Below are positions 10,321 to 20,981 of a stretch of DNA of 64,000 nucleotides, in pieces. Every line of letters starts with the position of its first letter. Within the stretch, counting starts at the first letter, position 1. The notes beneath the pieces are model-generated. The model saw nothing but the letters and a program-made list of their open reading frames with translations. It searched no databases and had not been told where the DNA came from. The stretch comes from Vibrio sp. J1-1 (GTDB lineage Bacteria > Pseudomonadota > Gammaproteobacteria > Enterobacterales > Vibrionaceae), in contig NZ_JAKKCM010000007.1 in the NCBI RefSeq assembly GCF_021728395.1, positions 249,120-313,119 of the forward strand, given 5' to 3'. A program made the position numbers and the translations under genes.

Positions 10321-10790
10321 TAGGAATCAATTTCAGATAGTACATTAATCATTTCAAGTGCGCTTAGTGCAGCCTCTGCACCTTTATTACCAGCCTTGGT
10401 TCCTGCGCGTTCAATCGCTTGATCGATAGTATCAACAGTCAAAACACCGAATGCGACTGGAATACTGTATTCCATCGACACTTGTGCCAGACCTTTGTTC
10501 ATTTCACTACAAACATAGTCAAAGTGAGGCGTTCCACCGCGAATAACTGACCCTAGAGATATAATAGCGTCGAATTTGCCGGTTTTAGCAACACGTTGAG
10601 CTACTAGAGGTAGTTCTACGGCACCTGGACAACGAACAACGGTAATGTTGTCATCGCTTACTTGCCCGTGACGCTTTAGTGTATCGATCGCACCAGAAAG
10701 TAGGCTTTCGTTAATAAAACTGTTGAAACGAGAAATAACGATAGCAATTTTTGCATTTGGCGCTGGGAAGCCACCCTCGATCACTTTCAT
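10320..10790 (-). CDS. ribH: RibH, 6,7-dimethyl-8-ribityllumazine synthase
   Basis: Condenses DHBP with the ribitylaminopyrimidine to give lumazine, the penultimate riboflavin step; forms icosahedral or pentameric assemblies. 156 residues from the ATG at 10790 ([20 protein letters not shown]), which is preceded by AAAGGAAAG. A longer reading from 10898 is possible but has no ribosome site and adds residues not seen in the family. Motifs: [50 protein letters not shown]. Between ribBA and nusB. Confidence 0.97.
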   Translation of the reverse strand: MKVIEGGFPAPNAKIAIVISRFNSFINESLLSGAIDTLKRHGQVSDDNITVVRCPGAVELPLVAQRVAKTGKFDAIISLGSVIRGGTPHFDYVCSEMNKGLAQVSMEYSIPVAFGVLTVDTIDQAIERAGTKAGNKGAEAALSALEMINVLSEIDS

Positions 10791-10959
10791 AAGCTTTCCT
10801 TTAACTCTATTTTTAAGTGAAATATGTTCATCAAGTGAGAATCGCCGGATTCTAGCACAATTGTGTGAGCAATATCTAATGGAAATTGGTGGGAGCAACG
10901 AGTTCCTGGCCTAGTTGGACTTAATGCCTGTTCAAGACCAGCAACTTATCGTTCAGTCG

Positions 10960-12069
10960 TTACTCACAGACGTATTCAACTACGTTCAGGCCAAAACCGC
11001 CCAACGCATGATATTTTTTATCGCTTGACGATAACAAACGCATGTCGTGAACGCCTAGGTCAGCAAGAATTTGTGAACCTACACCCACACGACGCGAAGT
11101 GCCTTGTTTCTTCGCTAACGTCGGAGCTTCACCTTTATCTTGCGCTTCAAACATCTTCACGCGATGGATAAGAAGCTCACTTGAGTCCTCATGACCAAGC
11201 ACAACTAAAACACCGCCTTCTTCGCCGATACGCTTCATCGCTTTGTCCAGTGTCCAACTGCGCTCCACACTGCGGTCACTACGAAGTAAGTCCGTAAAGA
11301 CATCTTGAAGATGTACGCGAACTAACGGTGTGTTTGCTTTCAAATCGCCTTTACACATCGCGTAATGGACTTGATTATCAATCGTGTCTTTGTAAGTAAC
11401 AAGATTAAACTCACCAAACTCGGTCGGCAGCTTGCATTCAGCAACACGCTCAATGGTTGTCTCAGTATTATTGCGATATTCGATTAAGTCAGCGATCGTA
11501 CCCAACTTGATATCGTGTTTTTCACAGAAGATCTCAAGATCTGGTCGGCGGGCCATAGTGCCGTCATCGTTTAGAATCTCAACAATAACCGATGCCGGTT
11601 CCAAGCCAGCAAGACGAGCTAAATCACAGCCAGCCTCTGTATGGCCTGCGCGCGTTAACACACCACCATCTTGGGCCGCGAGTGGGAAGATATGTCCTGG
11701 TTGAACTAAATCCGCTGCTTTAGCGTTTGTCGCTACAGCCGCTTGAACAGTACGTGCTCGGTCCGCAGCCGAGATACCAGTCGTCACACCTTCAGCCGCT
11801 TCAATAGAAACCGTAAAGTTTGTCGTATATTGCGCGTTATTGTCTTGCACCATTGGTGGCAAACCAAGGCTTGAGCAACGCTCCTTAGTCATGGTAAGAC
11901 AAATCAAACCACGTCCATGGGTAGCCATAAAATTGATCGCTTCCGGCGTGATATGCTCGGCAGCCATGATCAAATCACCCTCATTCTCGCGGTCTTCGTC
12001 ATCCATTAAGACGACCATTTTACCTGCGCGAATATCATCAATAATTTCTTCTGGTGTACTGATTGGCAT
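10960..12069 (-). CDS. ribB: RibBA-type protein: DHBP synthase with a degenerate GTP cyclohydrolase II domain
   Basis: The N-terminal half (about 1-200) is 3,4-dihydroxy-2-butanone-4-phosphate synthase, with the acidic loop [17 protein letters not shown] and [27 protein letters not shown]-like segments. It converts ribulose 5-phosphate to DHBP. The C-terminal half resembles GTP cyclohydrolase II but lacks its zinc-binding cysteine cluster (at the expected place it reads [18 protein letters not shown]). I infer that only the DHBP synthase half is active. 369 residues. Sits between ribE and ribH in the riboflavin operon. No FMN riboswitch is visible upstream. Confidence 0.93.
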   Translation of the reverse strand: MPISTPEEIIDDIRAGKMVVLMDDEDRENEGDLIMAAEHITPEAINFMATHGRGLICLTMTKERCSSLGLPPMVQDNNAQYTTNFTVSIEAAEGVTTGISAADRARTVQAAVATNAKAADLVQPGHIFPLAAQDGGVLTRAGHTEAGCDLARLAGLEPASVIVEILNDDGTMARRPDLEIFCEKHDIKLGTIADLIEYRNNTETTIERVAECKLPTEFGEFNLVTYKDTIDNQVHYAMCKGDLKANTPLVRVHLQDVFTDLLRSDRSVERSWTLDKAMKRIGEEGGVLVVLGHEDSSELLIHRVKMFEAQDKGEAPTLAKKQGTSRRVGVGSQILADLGVHDMRLLSSSDKKYHALGGFGLNVVEYVCE

Positions 12070-12204
12070 ATTCTGTTTCCCGTTATTCTGAATTTATTTT
12101 CGGCAACAATTTGTTGGAGCTTGAGTACAAGCAGACTTACGGCAATAGTTTGAGCTTTACAGACGGTAAGTCAATTGCCCCACGGATGTTCTGTGAATAC
12201 TGTC

Positions 12205-12858
12205 TTAGGCGAATCCGTTCTGCTGCAAGAAATCCATCGTAATACGTGACTCTTGCTTCTCTTCATGCTGCCCCTGAAGTAATCGCTCCATATAACGAGC
12301 TAACACATCCACTTCTAAGTTAACTTTACGGCCCACCTGAAATTGATCAATCGTGGTTTCTTCGCTCGTGTGAGGAACAATCGTTAACTTGAACGCATTT
12401 TTACGTAAGTCATTTACCGTAAGACTAATTCCGTCTACGGTGATCGAGCCTTTTCCTGCGACATATTTGCTGATTTCGGCCGGCATCGCCACCCAAAACT
12501 CTATTGCTCGACCAACTTGATTACGTTCAATAATTTCGCCAACACCGTCAACATGACCAGACACGATATGTCCACCAAAGCGCGTGGTGGGCAACATGGC
12601 TTTTTCTAGATTAACCTTGTCACCGACTTGATATTGTGCAAAACCCGTCATTTTCAGTGTCTCTAACGACAGATCCGCACTGTAATAATTGCTACCGAAA
12701 TCAATAACCGTCAAGCAAACGCCATTCGTCGCGATACTATCGCCTAACTTAACGTCAGACATATCTAAATTGCCCGTTTCGACGGTTACGGTGATGTCTT
12801 CGCCTTTCGGCGTAATCGCAGTAAGTTTACCTACTGCTTCTACAATGCCTGTAAACAT
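12205..12858 (-). CDS. ribE: RibE, riboflavin synthase alpha subunit
   Basis: Dismutates two lumazine molecules to riboflavin. 217 residues with the two tandem lumazine-binding repeats: the first begins MFTGIVEAVGKL and has SIATNGVCLTV, the second has GHIVSGHVDGVGEI and GSITVDGISLTVNDL. Located 17 bases after ribD on the same strand, in the riboflavin operon. Confidence 0.97.
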   Translation of the reverse strand: MFTGIVEAVGKLTAITPKGEDITVTVETGNLDMSDVKLGDSIATNGVCLTVIDFGSNYYSADLSLETLKMTGFAQYQVGDKVNLEKAMLPTTRFGGHIVSGHVDGVGEIIERNQVGRAIEFWVAMPAEISKYVAGKGSITVDGISLTVNDLRKNAFKLTIVPHTSEETTIDQFQVGRKVNLEVDVLARYMERLLQGQHEEKQESRITMDFLQQNGFA

Positions 12859-12875
12859 AATTGCTTCTTTTCTAT

Positions 12876-13994
12876 CTATTTTCGTATAAGCGTTGCGGTA
12901 ATACGAATATCTACACCAACCATACGAGCATCGGTAATGTTCAGATCGATAACTTGATCCATTGACGTTAAACCAAGTGCTCCAATCAACCCGCGACCAT
13001 CACTTCCCATCAACTTTGGAGCAAGATACACGATAAGTTCATCTACAAGATTAGCTTGTATGAGTGCACTCGCGAGCGTCGCTCCCGCTTCAGCCCATAA
13101 GTGATTGACTTGATGCTGATTGGCAACTGTTTTCAACGTTGTCGCAAGATCAATCTGACCAGCTTCATTCAATTGAGGCACGAGATCGCCATCTTTGCTG
13201 ACAATAATGCGCTCACCATTGGTATTAAACAACTTGAGATCATCCGTCAGTTGGCATTGGCGATCTAAAATGATGCGTGCTGGTTGACGAACCTCTTCAG
13301 GTTGATATTGCGCCCGTATTATTTGAGGCAAATCATCCCAGCGAACATTCAATGAGGCATTATCCTCAATGACGGTTTTACTGGTCGATAAAATCCCCCC
13401 ACTCATGGCACGATAACGCTGAACATCCTGACGAGCCTGTGGGGAGGTGATCCACTGGCTGTGTCCATTACTGAGTGCAGTTTGGCCATCGAGACTGGCA
13501 GCCATCTTTAATTGGATGAAAGGCATCCCCGTCTGCATAAACTTGATGAATCCTCGATTCAACTCGAGAGCGTCGCTTTCCAGTAAGCCAACCTGAACCT
13601 CGATTCCAGCATCGCGAAGCATTTGAATACCTCGGCCAGCTACTTTTGGGTTCGGGTCTTGCATCGCACAAACGACTCTCGCCACCTTCGCTTTAATCAG
13701 CCCTTCAGCACAAGGAGGCGTTCGCCCATGGTGAGAGCAAGGCTCGAGAGTAACGTAGGCAGTCGCGCCTTCCGCTTTACCTTCAGCCATTCGTAAAGCA
13801 TGAACTTCGGCATGTGACTCTCCGGCTCGGAGATGAAAACCTTCCCCGACTATCTGTCCATCACGAACAATGACGCAACCGACATTAGGATTGGGAGCCG
13901 TGGTATAGATGCCGCGCTTAGCGAGACTAACGGCGCGCGACATCATAGAGAAATCTTGAGAGGAAAAGGTAATTTGAGGCGTGTTTTGATCCAT
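12876..13994 (-). CDS. ribD: RibD, bifunctional riboflavin deaminase/reductase
   Basis: Catalyses deamination and then side-chain reduction of the GTP-derived pyrimidine. 372 residues. The deaminase domain (about 10-150) shows the zinc motif HAEVHALRMA and PCSHHGRTPPCAEGLI. The reductase domain (about 155-365) has IQLKMAASLDGQTALSNG and a C-terminal dinucleotide-binding core. Starts 6 bases after the nrdR stop codon, so nrdR-ribD-ribE-ribBA-ribH-nusB read as one unit. Confidence 0.96.
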   Translation of the reverse strand: MDQNTPQITFSSQDFSMMSRAVSLAKRGIYTTAPNPNVGCVIVRDGQIVGEGFHLRAGESHAEVHALRMAEGKAEGATAYVTLEPCSHHGRTPPCAEGLIKAKVARVVCAMQDPNPKVAGRGIQMLRDAGIEVQVGLLESDALELNRGFIKFMQTGMPFIQLKMAASLDGQTALSNGHSQWITSPQARQDVQRYRAMSGGILSTSKTVIEDNASLNVRWDDLPQIIRAQYQPEEVRQPARIILDRQCQLTDDLKLFNTNGERIIVSKDGDLVPQLNEAGQIDLATTLKTVANQHQVNHLWAEAGATLASALIQANLVDELIVYLAPKLMGSDGRGLIGALGLTSMDQVIDLNITDARMVGVDIRITATLIRK

Positions 13995-14000
13995 GTTTAA

Positions 14001-14450
14001 TCAGTCTTCCAGACGGGCAATCTCTTCGCCAAATTCGCGGATATCTTCAAAACTGCGATAAACGGAAGCAAAACGGATGTAAGCCACTTTATCCAGTTCT
14101 TTCAGCTGATCCATCACCAAGTTGCCAATCATCTCACTTGGTACTTCACGCTCACCCGTAGCACGTAGCTGAGACTTAATCATACTGATCGCCAGCTCTA
14201 TCGCATCAGCACTGACAGGGCGTTTTTCTAACGCACGCTGAATGCCACCGACCATTTTATCTTCATCAAACGGTTCGCGGTTACCATTGGATTTAATTAC
14301 CTTAGGCATCACCAACTCCGCAGTTTCAAACGTCGTAAACCGTTCACTACAGGCTAGACACTGGCGACGACGGCGAACCTGATGGCCATCTGCAACCAAG
14401 CGAGAATCAATAACTTTTGTTTCGTTTTCCGAACAAAAAGGACAATGCAT
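14001..14450 (-). CDS. nrdR: NrdR, transcriptional repressor of ribonucleotide reductase genes
   Basis: Zinc-ribbon/ATP-cone repressor that senses ATP/dATP and controls nrd operons. 149 residues. The zinc ribbon is [17 protein letters not shown]...[11 protein letters not shown] (two CxxC pairs) and the ATP-cone follows (about 49-139). I chose the ATG at 14450, which has a consensus GGAGGTGAT site; a longer ORF start at 14519 is unsupported. First gene of the riboflavin operon, a common arrangement. Confidence 0.97.
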   Translation of the reverse strand: MHCPFCSENETKVIDSRLVADGHQVRRRRQCLACSERFTTFETAELVMPKVIKSNGNREPFDEDKMVGGIQRALEKRPVSADAIELAISMIKSQLRATGEREVPSEMIGNLVMDQLKELDKVAYIRFASVYRSFEDIREFGEEIARLED

Positions 14451-14518
14451 ATCACCTCCAATCAAAGCGCTCTTAAAAGCCAAACTAGTGTAGCGGAATT
14501 GGTATGCGAGAGAAAACA

Positions 14519-14544
14519 AAAAGGGGCCTTATCGCCCCTTTTTC
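14519..14544 (-). terminator. Terminator of proBA
   Basis: AAAAAGGGGC/GCCCCTTTTT hairpin directly downstream of the proA stop; T tract on the minus strand. Confidence 0.85.
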
Positions 14545-14566
14545 AATCAATGTCGAGTGGAATATG

Positions 14567-15817
14567 TTAACTACGTGCTAAGTAGTTTGCTTTACCTACC
14601 CATTTGTAACTGGTCAGCTCTTCTAAGCCCATTGGACCGCGCGCATGGAGCTTCTGAGTAGAGACGGCAACTTCAGCACCAAGACCAAATTGTGCACCAT
14701 CGGTAAAGCGTGTTGCCGCGTTAACGTATACTGCCGCTGAACCCACCGAGTTAATGAACAATTCCGAGTTTTCCAAACTATTAGTCATGATCGCATCTGA
14801 GTGGCTGGCGTTATGTACTCGCATGTGGTCAATGGCGTCTTTTACATCATCAACGACTTTCACACCAAGTGTGTAGCTCAACCATTCTGTATCAAAATCA
14901 CCTTCGCCCGCATCTCGAATTTGCTGCGCATTCGCCATCAGTGCTTTGGCTTTTGGTTCAGCAACAAAAGTGACCTTGTCATTCATGCGCTCAACCAGCA
15001 TGGCCAAAAATTCAGTCGCCACGTTTTTGTGTACTAATAAGGTATCGAGTGAGTTACATGCCGATGGACGCTGTACCTTTGAGTTTTCAACCACATTAAG
15101 TGACTTCTCAAGATCTGCAGATTCATCAACAAAAATATGGCTGATGCCAAAGCCACCAATAATAACTGGAATGGTACTGTTTTCTTTACACATTTTGTGC
15201 AGGCCAGCACCACCACGAGGAATGATCATATCCACGTAGTCGTCCAGTTTTAGCAGTTGAGAAACAAGCTCACGATCTGGCTTTTCAATGTACTGAACGG
15301 AAGCCGCAGGTAGGTTCGCTTTAGCTAATGCAGACTGGATAACTTTGACCAGCTCCATGTTAGAGAAGAAGGTCTCTTTACCGCCACGCAAAATACTTGC
15401 GTTTCCGGTTTTCAGACACAATGCCGCGATATCAATCGTCACGTTCGGACGTGCTTCGTAAATTACACCCACTACACCAAGAGGAACGCGGCGGCGAGCC
15501 AAAGACATGCCATTTTCTAGCACTTTACTGTCGATTTCGCTACCAACAGGATCGTTAAGGCTTATCACGTTACGTACGTCATTCGCGATACCCGTTAAGC
15601 GCTCTTCATTTAGCAGCAAACGGTCTAGTAACGCATCCGTCAGGCCTGCTTCTCGGCCAAGTTCGATGTCTTTTGCATTCGCCGCCAGAATAGCCGCTGA
15701 GTTTGCTTCCAGCTCATCGGCGATGATAGCTAGAGCTTGGTTTTTCTGTGATGTTGACGCTGTCGCCAATTCAAAAGCTGCATCTTTGGCAGCTTTACCC
15801 ATGTTCGTTAAATCCAC
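14567..15817 (-). CDS. proA: ProA, gamma-glutamyl phosphate reductase
   Basis: NADPH-dependent reduction of glutamyl 5-phosphate to glutamate 5-semialdehyde, second step of proline synthesis. 416 residues. Aldehyde-dehydrogenase fold with [19 protein letters not shown], the nucleotide-binding segment [11 protein letters not shown], and the catalytic Cys in [17 protein letters not shown]-terminal [14 protein letters not shown] is family-typical. Lies 17 bases downstream of proB, forming proBA. Confidence 0.97.
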   Translation of the reverse strand: MDLTNMGKAAKDAAFELATASTSQKNQALAIIADELEANSAAILAANAKDIELGREAGLTDALLDRLLLNEERLTGIANDVRNVISLNDPVGSEIDSKVLENGMSLARRRVPLGVVGVIYEARPNVTIDIAALCLKTGNASILRGGKETFFSNMELVKVIQSALAKANLPAASVQYIEKPDRELVSQLLKLDDYVDMIIPRGGAGLHKMCKENSTIPVIIGGFGISHIFVDESADLEKSLNVVENSKVQRPSACNSLDTLLVHKNVATEFLAMLVERMNDKVTFVAEPKAKALMANAQQIRDAGEGDFDTEWLSYTLGVKVVDDVKDAIDHMRVHNASHSDAIMTNSLENSELFINSVGSAAVYVNAATRFTDGAQFGLGAEVAVSTQKLHARGPMGLEELTSYKWVGKANYLARS

Positions 15818-15834
15818 TGTGCTTCCCTTAATTT

Positions 15835-16974
15835 CTATTCCTGAATGACAACAAGATCATCGCGATGAATGACTTCTGAGCCGTAGTCATGACCCAAGAC
15901 AGTGATGATATCTTTGCTGTGCTTACCTGAGATTTTGGTTAAATCATCGCTTGAGTAAGCACTAATACCGCGAGCCACCAACTTACCATGGGTATTGGTA
16001 ACACGTACCACCTCACCACGAGCAAAATCGCCACTGACCTTAGTCACCCCTTTGGCTAACAAGCTGCTGCCTGTGCCAATCACTGCGTTTACCGCACCAT
16101 CATCGATAATAATATCTCCTGATGCAGCAGGACCAGCCAAGATCCAACGCTTGCGGTTTTCCAGAGCTTCAGAACAAGGTAAGAAACGTGTGCCATGTGG
16201 CTGTGGACTCAATGAATCAAATATCACGTTAACGGCACTACCCGCAGCAATGATAACTTCAATACCCGCACGACGAGCAATGTCCGCGGCTTGAAGCTTG
16301 GTCGCCATACCACCAGTACCCAGCGTCGTACCGCTGCCACCCGCAATTTTGCGCAGCGTGTCATCAATAGTCTTAACTTCTTTGATCAGTTCAGCATTTG
16401 GGTCTTTACGTGGATCGGCAGTAAACAGTCCTTTTTGGTCTGTAAGAAGTAGTAACTTATCTGCACCACATAAAATCCCCACTAGAGCCGACAAGTTGTC
16501 ATTATCACCAACTTTAATTTCGCTTGTCGCTACGGCGTCATTTTCATTTACGATCGGAACGATATCGTTTGCAACTAAAGCGTTAATAGTATCGCGTGCA
16601 TTTAGAAACCGCTCACGGTCTTCCAGATCTGCACGAGTCAGTAACATCTGACCAATCTTGATATCGTAAATACTGAACAGAGACTCCCAAGTTTGAATCA
16701 AGCGAGTTTGCCCTACAGCAGCAAGTAATTGTTTACTAGCCATTTCGTTGGGCAATGCGGGGTATCCAAGATGCTCACGGCCTGCTGCAATTGCACCAGA
16801 CGAAACCATTACCACTGAATGGCCTTGTTTCTTAAGTTCAGCACACTGGCGCGCCAGCTCAACCATATGAGCACGGTCTAGCGCGAGTGTCCCGCCTGTA
16901 AGCACACTTGTACCCAGTTTCACAACGACGGTTTTTGGATGTGAAACGACTGCATTTTGTTGATTCGTTGTCAT
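15835..16974 (-). CDS. proB: ProB, glutamate 5-kinase
   Basis: Phosphorylates glutamate in the first, proline-inhibited step of proline synthesis. 379 residues from the ATG at 16974 ([20 protein letters not shown]); the reading frame extends 15 codons further upstream but the family starts here. Order: amino-acid kinase domain ([38 protein letters not shown]) to about 260, then a C-terminal PUA domain (about 285-365). Upstream of proA. Confidence 0.96.
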   Translation of the reverse strand: MTTNQQNAVVSHPKTVVVKLGTSVLTGGTLALDRAHMVELARQCAELKKQGHSVVMVSSGAIAAGREHLGYPALPNEMASKQLLAAVGQTRLIQTWESLFSIYDIKIGQMLLTRADLEDRERFLNARDTINALVANDIVPIVNENDAVATSEIKVGDNDNLSALVGILCGADKLLLLTDQKGLFTADPRKDPNAELIKEVKTIDDTLRKIAGGSGTTLGTGGMATKLQAADIARRAGIEVIIAAGSAVNVIFDSLSPQPHGTRFLPCSEALENRKRWILAGPAASGDIIIDDGAVNAVIGTGSSLLAKGVTKVSGDFARGEVVRVTNTHGKLVARGISAYSSDDLTKISGKHSKDIITVLGHDYGSEVIHRDDLVVIQE

Positions 16975-17041
16975 GATGTCTTCTGAAGTGAAAAACAAAT
17001 TAAAGGAGAGTTTTAACAATCAAATTGGGATTTAACAAGAG

Positions 17042-17065
17042 AAAAGGTGCGAAAACGCACCTTTT
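17042..17065 (-). terminator. Terminator after crl
   Basis: AAAAGGTGCG/CGCACCTTTT hairpin with a small loop, between crl and proB on the same strand. Confidence 0.8.
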
Positions 17066-17092
17066 TGTTTTTCAGCGAAGAAAAAGGGGAGA

Positions 17093-17482
17093 TCAAGCAA
17101 AGTCAAACGACTCTGTATGGTATTCAACCTCTAATTTGAAATGCTCTTCGAGGGTATCTACCAGTTTCTGATGAAAGGTACTTTGTGTTAAGTAAACTTC
17201 TTCTACCGATTTTTTAGGCAACGCTTCCGACTCCCATTGCCCTTCTTTATTGTATTTGCCAATGTGGTATTTGGCAGTAAAGCCTCCCTCGATGGCTTCT
17301 AAGTCCATCCACCAGCCCCAAAACTCTCGTATTTCTGGTGATTTCTTGTCGTCGATACAAACCGACAAACAATCAAAATAGTAACGACCTTCTTCTGATT
17401 GCGGTTCACGTAGATAAGGCCCTATCGCCTTTAACTTAGACATCAAGCGAAAGTGAGTAGGCCCCTGAGTCGTCTCTGACAT
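17093..17482 (-). CDS. crl: Crl, sigma-S-binding activator
   Basis: Binds RpoS and promotes its assembly with core RNA polymerase, enhancing stationary-phase and stress transcription. 129 residues from the ATG at 17482 ([20 protein letters not shown]), which has GGAG seven bases ahead; an in-frame ATG six codons upstream is less likely. Family features: [41 protein letters not shown]. Located between proB and frsA, as in other vibrios. Confidence 0.93.
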   Translation of the reverse strand: MSETTQGPTHFRLMSKLKAIGPYLREPQSEEGRYYFDCLSVCIDDKKSPEIREFWGWWMDLEAIEGGFTAKYHIGKYNKEGQWESEALPKKSVEEVYLTQSTFHQKLVDTLEEHFKLEVEYHTESFDFA

Positions 17483-17593
17483 ATGAATCTCCGTTTCCAT
17501 AATAAAAAGTGAATACTCAAGAATGATTATTATTTGATTATCATAAGCTTAATTTTTGCTCAGGTACTCACTTTAACTCAATGGGAAGGTTTG

Positions 17594-18841
17594 TCATCTT
17601 AATAATTCATCTTCCAACCACTTTATAGCCAAATCGAGGGATTGCTCATAACCTTTTGAAATAGACTTGGCGCTGATTTTTTTAGCCTGTCCATACTGAC
17701 TAAACAGTGCAACCAACTGATTGTCACTATGTGGTGAGACCGGATCTCCCTCCAAGCCTAATGCCAAAATTGGCACCTTAGTTCTACGGCTAGTTAGAAA
17801 GCCCTGAACTTTCAACGACCACGCTTTCATCTGCCCTGCCATGCTGTTGATGTCTACCGCACTTTTGCCCAGTCGTGACGCCAATAAATCCAGGTACATT
17901 TTCGGCATCTGTTGTAGTTTTTGAGGAGAGGTGAAAAGATCGTGCACAGGCGCGCCCATCGCAACACATGCTTTTATCTTTTCCTGTTCAATAAAAGAAA
18001 GACGAACCATCGCATTGCCTCCAAAGCGAAATCCGACTAAACCCACTTTATGGTGATCAACGTAAGGAATTGAATAGAGCTCTTTCAGTACCGCCTGATG
18101 GATACAACTCGAGTCTTCGGTCAAAGGCCAATGTGAACTGTGCCCTATAGAAGGCATGTCAACCGTTAGCATGGCAATATCTTTCGGTGCAAAGTGATTA
18201 CGGAACAATCGCCACATGTCAGTTTGTAAACTATCTAGCCCCGCACTAACCATGACAACTGGCAACTGCTTATCTGTTCTAGGCAGATGTAAATTCGCAA
18301 TAATTTTGCGATTCTGGTACGGCACTTCGATTTGCTTGATAGTGTACTGGGTTTTCTCTGCCCCTTCCGAATACGCTTTGTTTGCTAATACCTGAGCCTG
18401 CAACGATAAATTGTCATTCTTTAAATGCGGGTAGCCCGCAATACTGAAACATAACGATGCAGTAAAAAGCTCATCCGCCGCTTCTTCTCCTTGCATATCT
18501 TCAGAACGCTTCTGATGCGCCATGCCCAACTTTATCCACTCGAAAGTCCAGTTTCCGCTGTGGTAACCCATCACGGTATCTAACCATTCATCCTTAGTGC
18601 GTGAATGCTTGGAAGAAGCAATTCTAGATAGCACCTCTTCTATCTCTATTGGAGATACGCCTTGCCATGCCCACTGCAGACGGAGTAAGTGACGATACCA
18701 AGCACTATCTCCCTGCTCTTCTCTTTCGTCGAGGATTTTCTGACTTGTTGGCATGTACTGAGTTAATGCGGAGGTTTCTTTGGCTTGCTTGTGTTTGACA
18801 AACAAAGTTTCAGATAGGTTTTTACTGATATCTTCCGACAT
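17594..18841 (-). CDS. frsA: FrsA, alpha/beta-hydrolase-fold protein
   Basis: Known as fermentation-respiration switch protein, a partner of unphosphorylated EIIA-Glc in vibrios; its enzymatic activity is disputed. 415 residues from the ATG at 18841 (MSEDISKNLSETLFVKHKQA). The N-terminal region is helical and the C-terminal half is an alpha/beta-hydrolase domain. The nucleophile elbow reads VGFRFGGNAM, with Arg where Ser is usual, as in other FrsA proteins. Located between crl and gpt. A start at 18865 is possible but lacks support. Confidence 0.93.
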   Translation of the reverse strand: MSEDISKNLSETLFVKHKQAKETSALTQYMPTSQKILDEREEQGDSAWYRHLLRLQWAWQGVSPIEIEEVLSRIASSKHSRTKDEWLDTVMGYHSGNWTFEWIKLGMAHQKRSEDMQGEEAADELFTASLCFSIAGYPHLKNDNLSLQAQVLANKAYSEGAEKTQYTIKQIEVPYQNRKIIANLHLPRTDKQLPVVMVSAGLDSLQTDMWRLFRNHFAPKDIAMLTVDMPSIGHSSHWPLTEDSSCIHQAVLKELYSIPYVDHHKVGLVGFRFGGNAMVRLSFIEQEKIKACVAMGAPVHDLFTSPQKLQQMPKMYLDLLASRLGKSAVDINSMAGQMKAWSLKVQGFLTSRRTKVPILALGLEGDPVSPHSDNQLVALFSQYGQAKKISAKSISKGYEQSLDLAIKWLEDELLR

Positions 18842-18886
18842 ATGAAGAGCCCTAACTATTTGCAATATTTACAATGATAATAAAAA

Positions 18887-18910
18887 AAATGCCCCTAAAC
18901 AGGGGCATTT
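18887..18910 (-). terminator. Terminator of gpt
   Basis: AAATGCCCCT...AGGGGCATTT hairpin with a long T tract on the minus strand, between gpt and frsA. Confidence 0.88.
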
Positions 18911-18931
18911 CTCAATATTCTTTGACTGCAA

Positions 18932-19396
18932 TTATTTTTGCTTGCGATTTACTGGCTCAACATACTGGATAGACATATCCCATGGCTGCTCAATCCAAGT
19001 GTCTTGCTCAATATCAACAACGTAGTCATCAAGAAGCTCTTTGCCTGACGGCTTAGCACATACAGCAATCATTTTTGCTTTAGGATACATTTCACGCAAT
19101 TGACGCGCTGTATCACCGCTATCTACTAGGTCTTCAACGATTAGGTAACCTTCACCGTCACCTTCTGGTGCTTTAAGCACAGACATATCACGCTGATGGT
19201 CATGGTCATAGCTTGAAATACAGATAGTATCAACGTAGCGAATGCCCAGTTCGCGAGCCAGAATTGCACCAGGAACTAAACCACCGCGGCTTACTGCCCA
19301 GATACCTTTCCACTGCTCCGCTGGCATTTGCTTCTCAGCCAGTTCACGACAGTAAGTCTGCATCGCATCCCAAGTGATAATGAATTTTTTACTCAT
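18932..19396 (-). CDS. gpt: Gpt, xanthine-guanine phosphoribosyltransferase
   Basis: Salvages xanthine and guanine with PRPP to XMP and GMP. 154 residues. Type I PRTase fold with the PRPP-binding motif [14 protein letters not shown] and N-terminal [22 protein letters not shown]. Own terminator. A half PurR-like site (CGCAAACG near 19509) lies about 110 bases upstream but is too weak to call an operator. Neighbour of a purine permease, which suits purine salvage. Confidence 0.96.
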   Translation of the reverse strand: MSKKFIITWDAMQTYCRELAEKQMPAEQWKGIWAVSRGGLVPGAILARELGIRYVDTICISSYDHDHQRDMSVLKAPEGDGEGYLIVEDLVDSGDTARQLREMYPKAKMIAVCAKPSGKELLDDYVVDIEQDTWIEQPWDMSIQYVEPVNRKQK

Positions 19397-19606
19397 TGTA
19401 ATAACCTAATAATTTGAAAATATGTATCCCCAATATTCAGTGAAAAAGACGGATAAACGACATATTCACTAAGCTCTCAAACTAAATCTGAGGCGGGGTT
19501 TAAAGCAGCGCAAACGATTATTCTACCGAAAGCTAATATTAATACCAATGGTGATATCAAATTTCTCCACATAGAGAGCGATTTCGGTGAACAAAATTAA
19601 AATAAA

Positions 19607-19638
19607 AAGCCAGCGAGAACGCTCGTTCTCACTGGCTT
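19607..19638 (-). terminator. Terminator of the purine permease gene
   Basis: Long stem AAGCCAG(T/C)GAGAACG/CGTTCTC(A/G)CTGGCTT followed on the minus strand by TTTTATTTTAAT. Confidence 0.88.
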
Positions 19639-19652
19639 GGAACAAAATAGAA

Positions 19653-20942
19653 TTAACCTACAAGGTATTTGACGATAAAGATGGCAGACATCACCCAAAC
19701 ACTTAGCGATACATCGCGACCTTTACCACTAAACAGCTTGATAGCAGAGTAAGCGATAAAGCCTAGCGTAATACCTTCAGCAATTGAGAAAGTCAGTGGC
19801 ATAACTAGACAAGTAACCACCACTGGTGATGCTTCAGTCAGGTCACGCCAGTCGATACTTACTAAGCCAGACAGCATCAAGATTGCGACGTAAAATAGAG
19901 CGCCTGACGTTGCGTACGCTGGAATCATACCTGCAAGAGGTGAAAAGAATAGCGCCAGTAGGAATAGCAAGCCAACAACAACAGCCGTCAAACCAGTACG
20001 ACCACCAGCAGCGACACCCGCTACACTCTCAATGTACGACGTTGTATTTGATGTACCCAGTAGAGCACCTACTGAAGTTGCAGTTGAATCAGCAAGCAAA
20101 GCTTTATTCAGGCGAGGAATGTTACCGTTTTCGTCTGTTAGACCTGCTTTCTGAGAAACACCAACCAGCGTGCCTGCAGTATCGAACAAGTCAACAAATA
20201 GGAAAGCAAACACAACGGAGATCATGCCAACTTCAAACAAGCCAGAGAAGTCTAGTTGTAGAAACGTAGGAGCAATACTTGGTGGTGTCGACATCACGCC
20301 ACCCCACTGAACATCACCGAAAAGCAGGCCTAATGCGGTAACGCCAAGAATGGCAATCATTACCGCACCTTTCACACCTCGGTGAACAAGTGAGATCGTC
20401 AGGAAGAAGCCGATTGCTGCTAGTACAGATGGTAGCGAAGTAATATTACCCATAGAAACCAGAGTCGCTGGGTTATCAACCACGATACCTGCGTTTTTAA
20501 GTGCAATAAACGCTAGGAACAAACCAATACCTGCCGAAATACCTGTACGTAAAGAATGAGGAATTGAGTTGATGATCCATTCACGAATCTTGAACACACT
20601 TAATAGAATGAACAAAACACCGGAAACAAATACTGCTGCCAATGCCACTTGCCATGTGTAACCCATTCCCAATACGACAGAGTAAGTGAAGAATGCGTTA
20701 AGCCCCATCCCCGGAGCCTGTGCGATTGGGTAATTGGCTACCAAGCCCATAATGAAACAACCAATGGCAGCTGCAAGACAGGTTGCGACAAAAATAGCAC
20801 CACGATCCATGCCTGTGTCAGCTAGGATAGCCGGGTTTACAAAAATAATGTAAGCCATTGTCAGGAAGGTAGTAATACCTGCGATGATCTCAGTGCGCAC
20901 ATTTGTGCCATTTTCACTGAGTTTAAAGAGCCTTTCGAGCAT
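19653..20942 (-). CDS. NCS2-family purine permease (adenine/guanine/hypoxanthine type)
   Basis: Inner-membrane proton symporter of the AzgA-like NCS2 branch, importing purine bases. 429 residues with many hydrophobic helices. Family landmarks: NGTNVRTEIIAGITTFLTMAYIIFVNP at the N-terminus, YPIAQAPGMGLNAFFTYSVVLG, FLFVDLFDTAGTLVGVSQKAG, LLGTSNTTSYIESVAGVAAGGRTG. A PurR-like box sits upstream (20966-20981), and gpt is next downstream, so the locus probably serves purine salvage. The exact base transported cannot be read from sequence. Confidence 0.94.
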   Translation of the reverse strand: MLERLFKLSENGTNVRTEIIAGITTFLTMAYIIFVNPAILADTGMDRGAIFVATCLAAAIGCFIMGLVANYPIAQAPGMGLNAFFTYSVVLGMGYTWQVALAAVFVSGVLFILLSVFKIREWIINSIPHSLRTGISAGIGLFLAFIALKNAGIVVDNPATLVSMGNITSLPSVLAAIGFFLTISLVHRGVKGAVMIAILGVTALGLLFGDVQWGGVMSTPPSIAPTFLQLDFSGLFEVGMISVVFAFLFVDLFDTAGTLVGVSQKAGLTDENGNIPRLNKALLADSTATSVGALLGTSNTTSYIESVAGVAAGGRTGLTAVVVGLLFLLALFFSPLAGMIPAYATSGALFYVAILMLSGLVSIDWRDLTEASPVVVTCLVMPLTFSIAEGITLGFIAYSAIKLFSGKGRDVSLSVWVMSAIFIVKYLVG

Positions 20943-20965
20943 GATCGAGTCCTGTTAAAGGTAAA

Positions 20966-20981
20966 AAGTAAACGGTTGCGT
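20966..20981 (-). promoter_or_regulatory. Candidate PurR operator of the purine permease
   Basis: Minus-strand ACGCAACCGTTTACTT matches the PurR consensus ACGCAAACGTTTGCGT at 13 of 16 positions. It lies about 25 bases upstream of the permease start. The match was made by eye. Confidence 0.6.

Noticed and set aside
12131-12171. Inverted repeat GACTTAC...GTAAGTC between ribE and ribBA, checked as an FMN riboswitch
   Set aside because: The conserved RFN blocks are missing and the stem is only seven bases; the spacer is 135 bases.
19508-19523. PurR-like site upstream of gpt
   Set aside because: Only one half (CGCAAACG) matches; about 10 of 16 positions, too weak to call.
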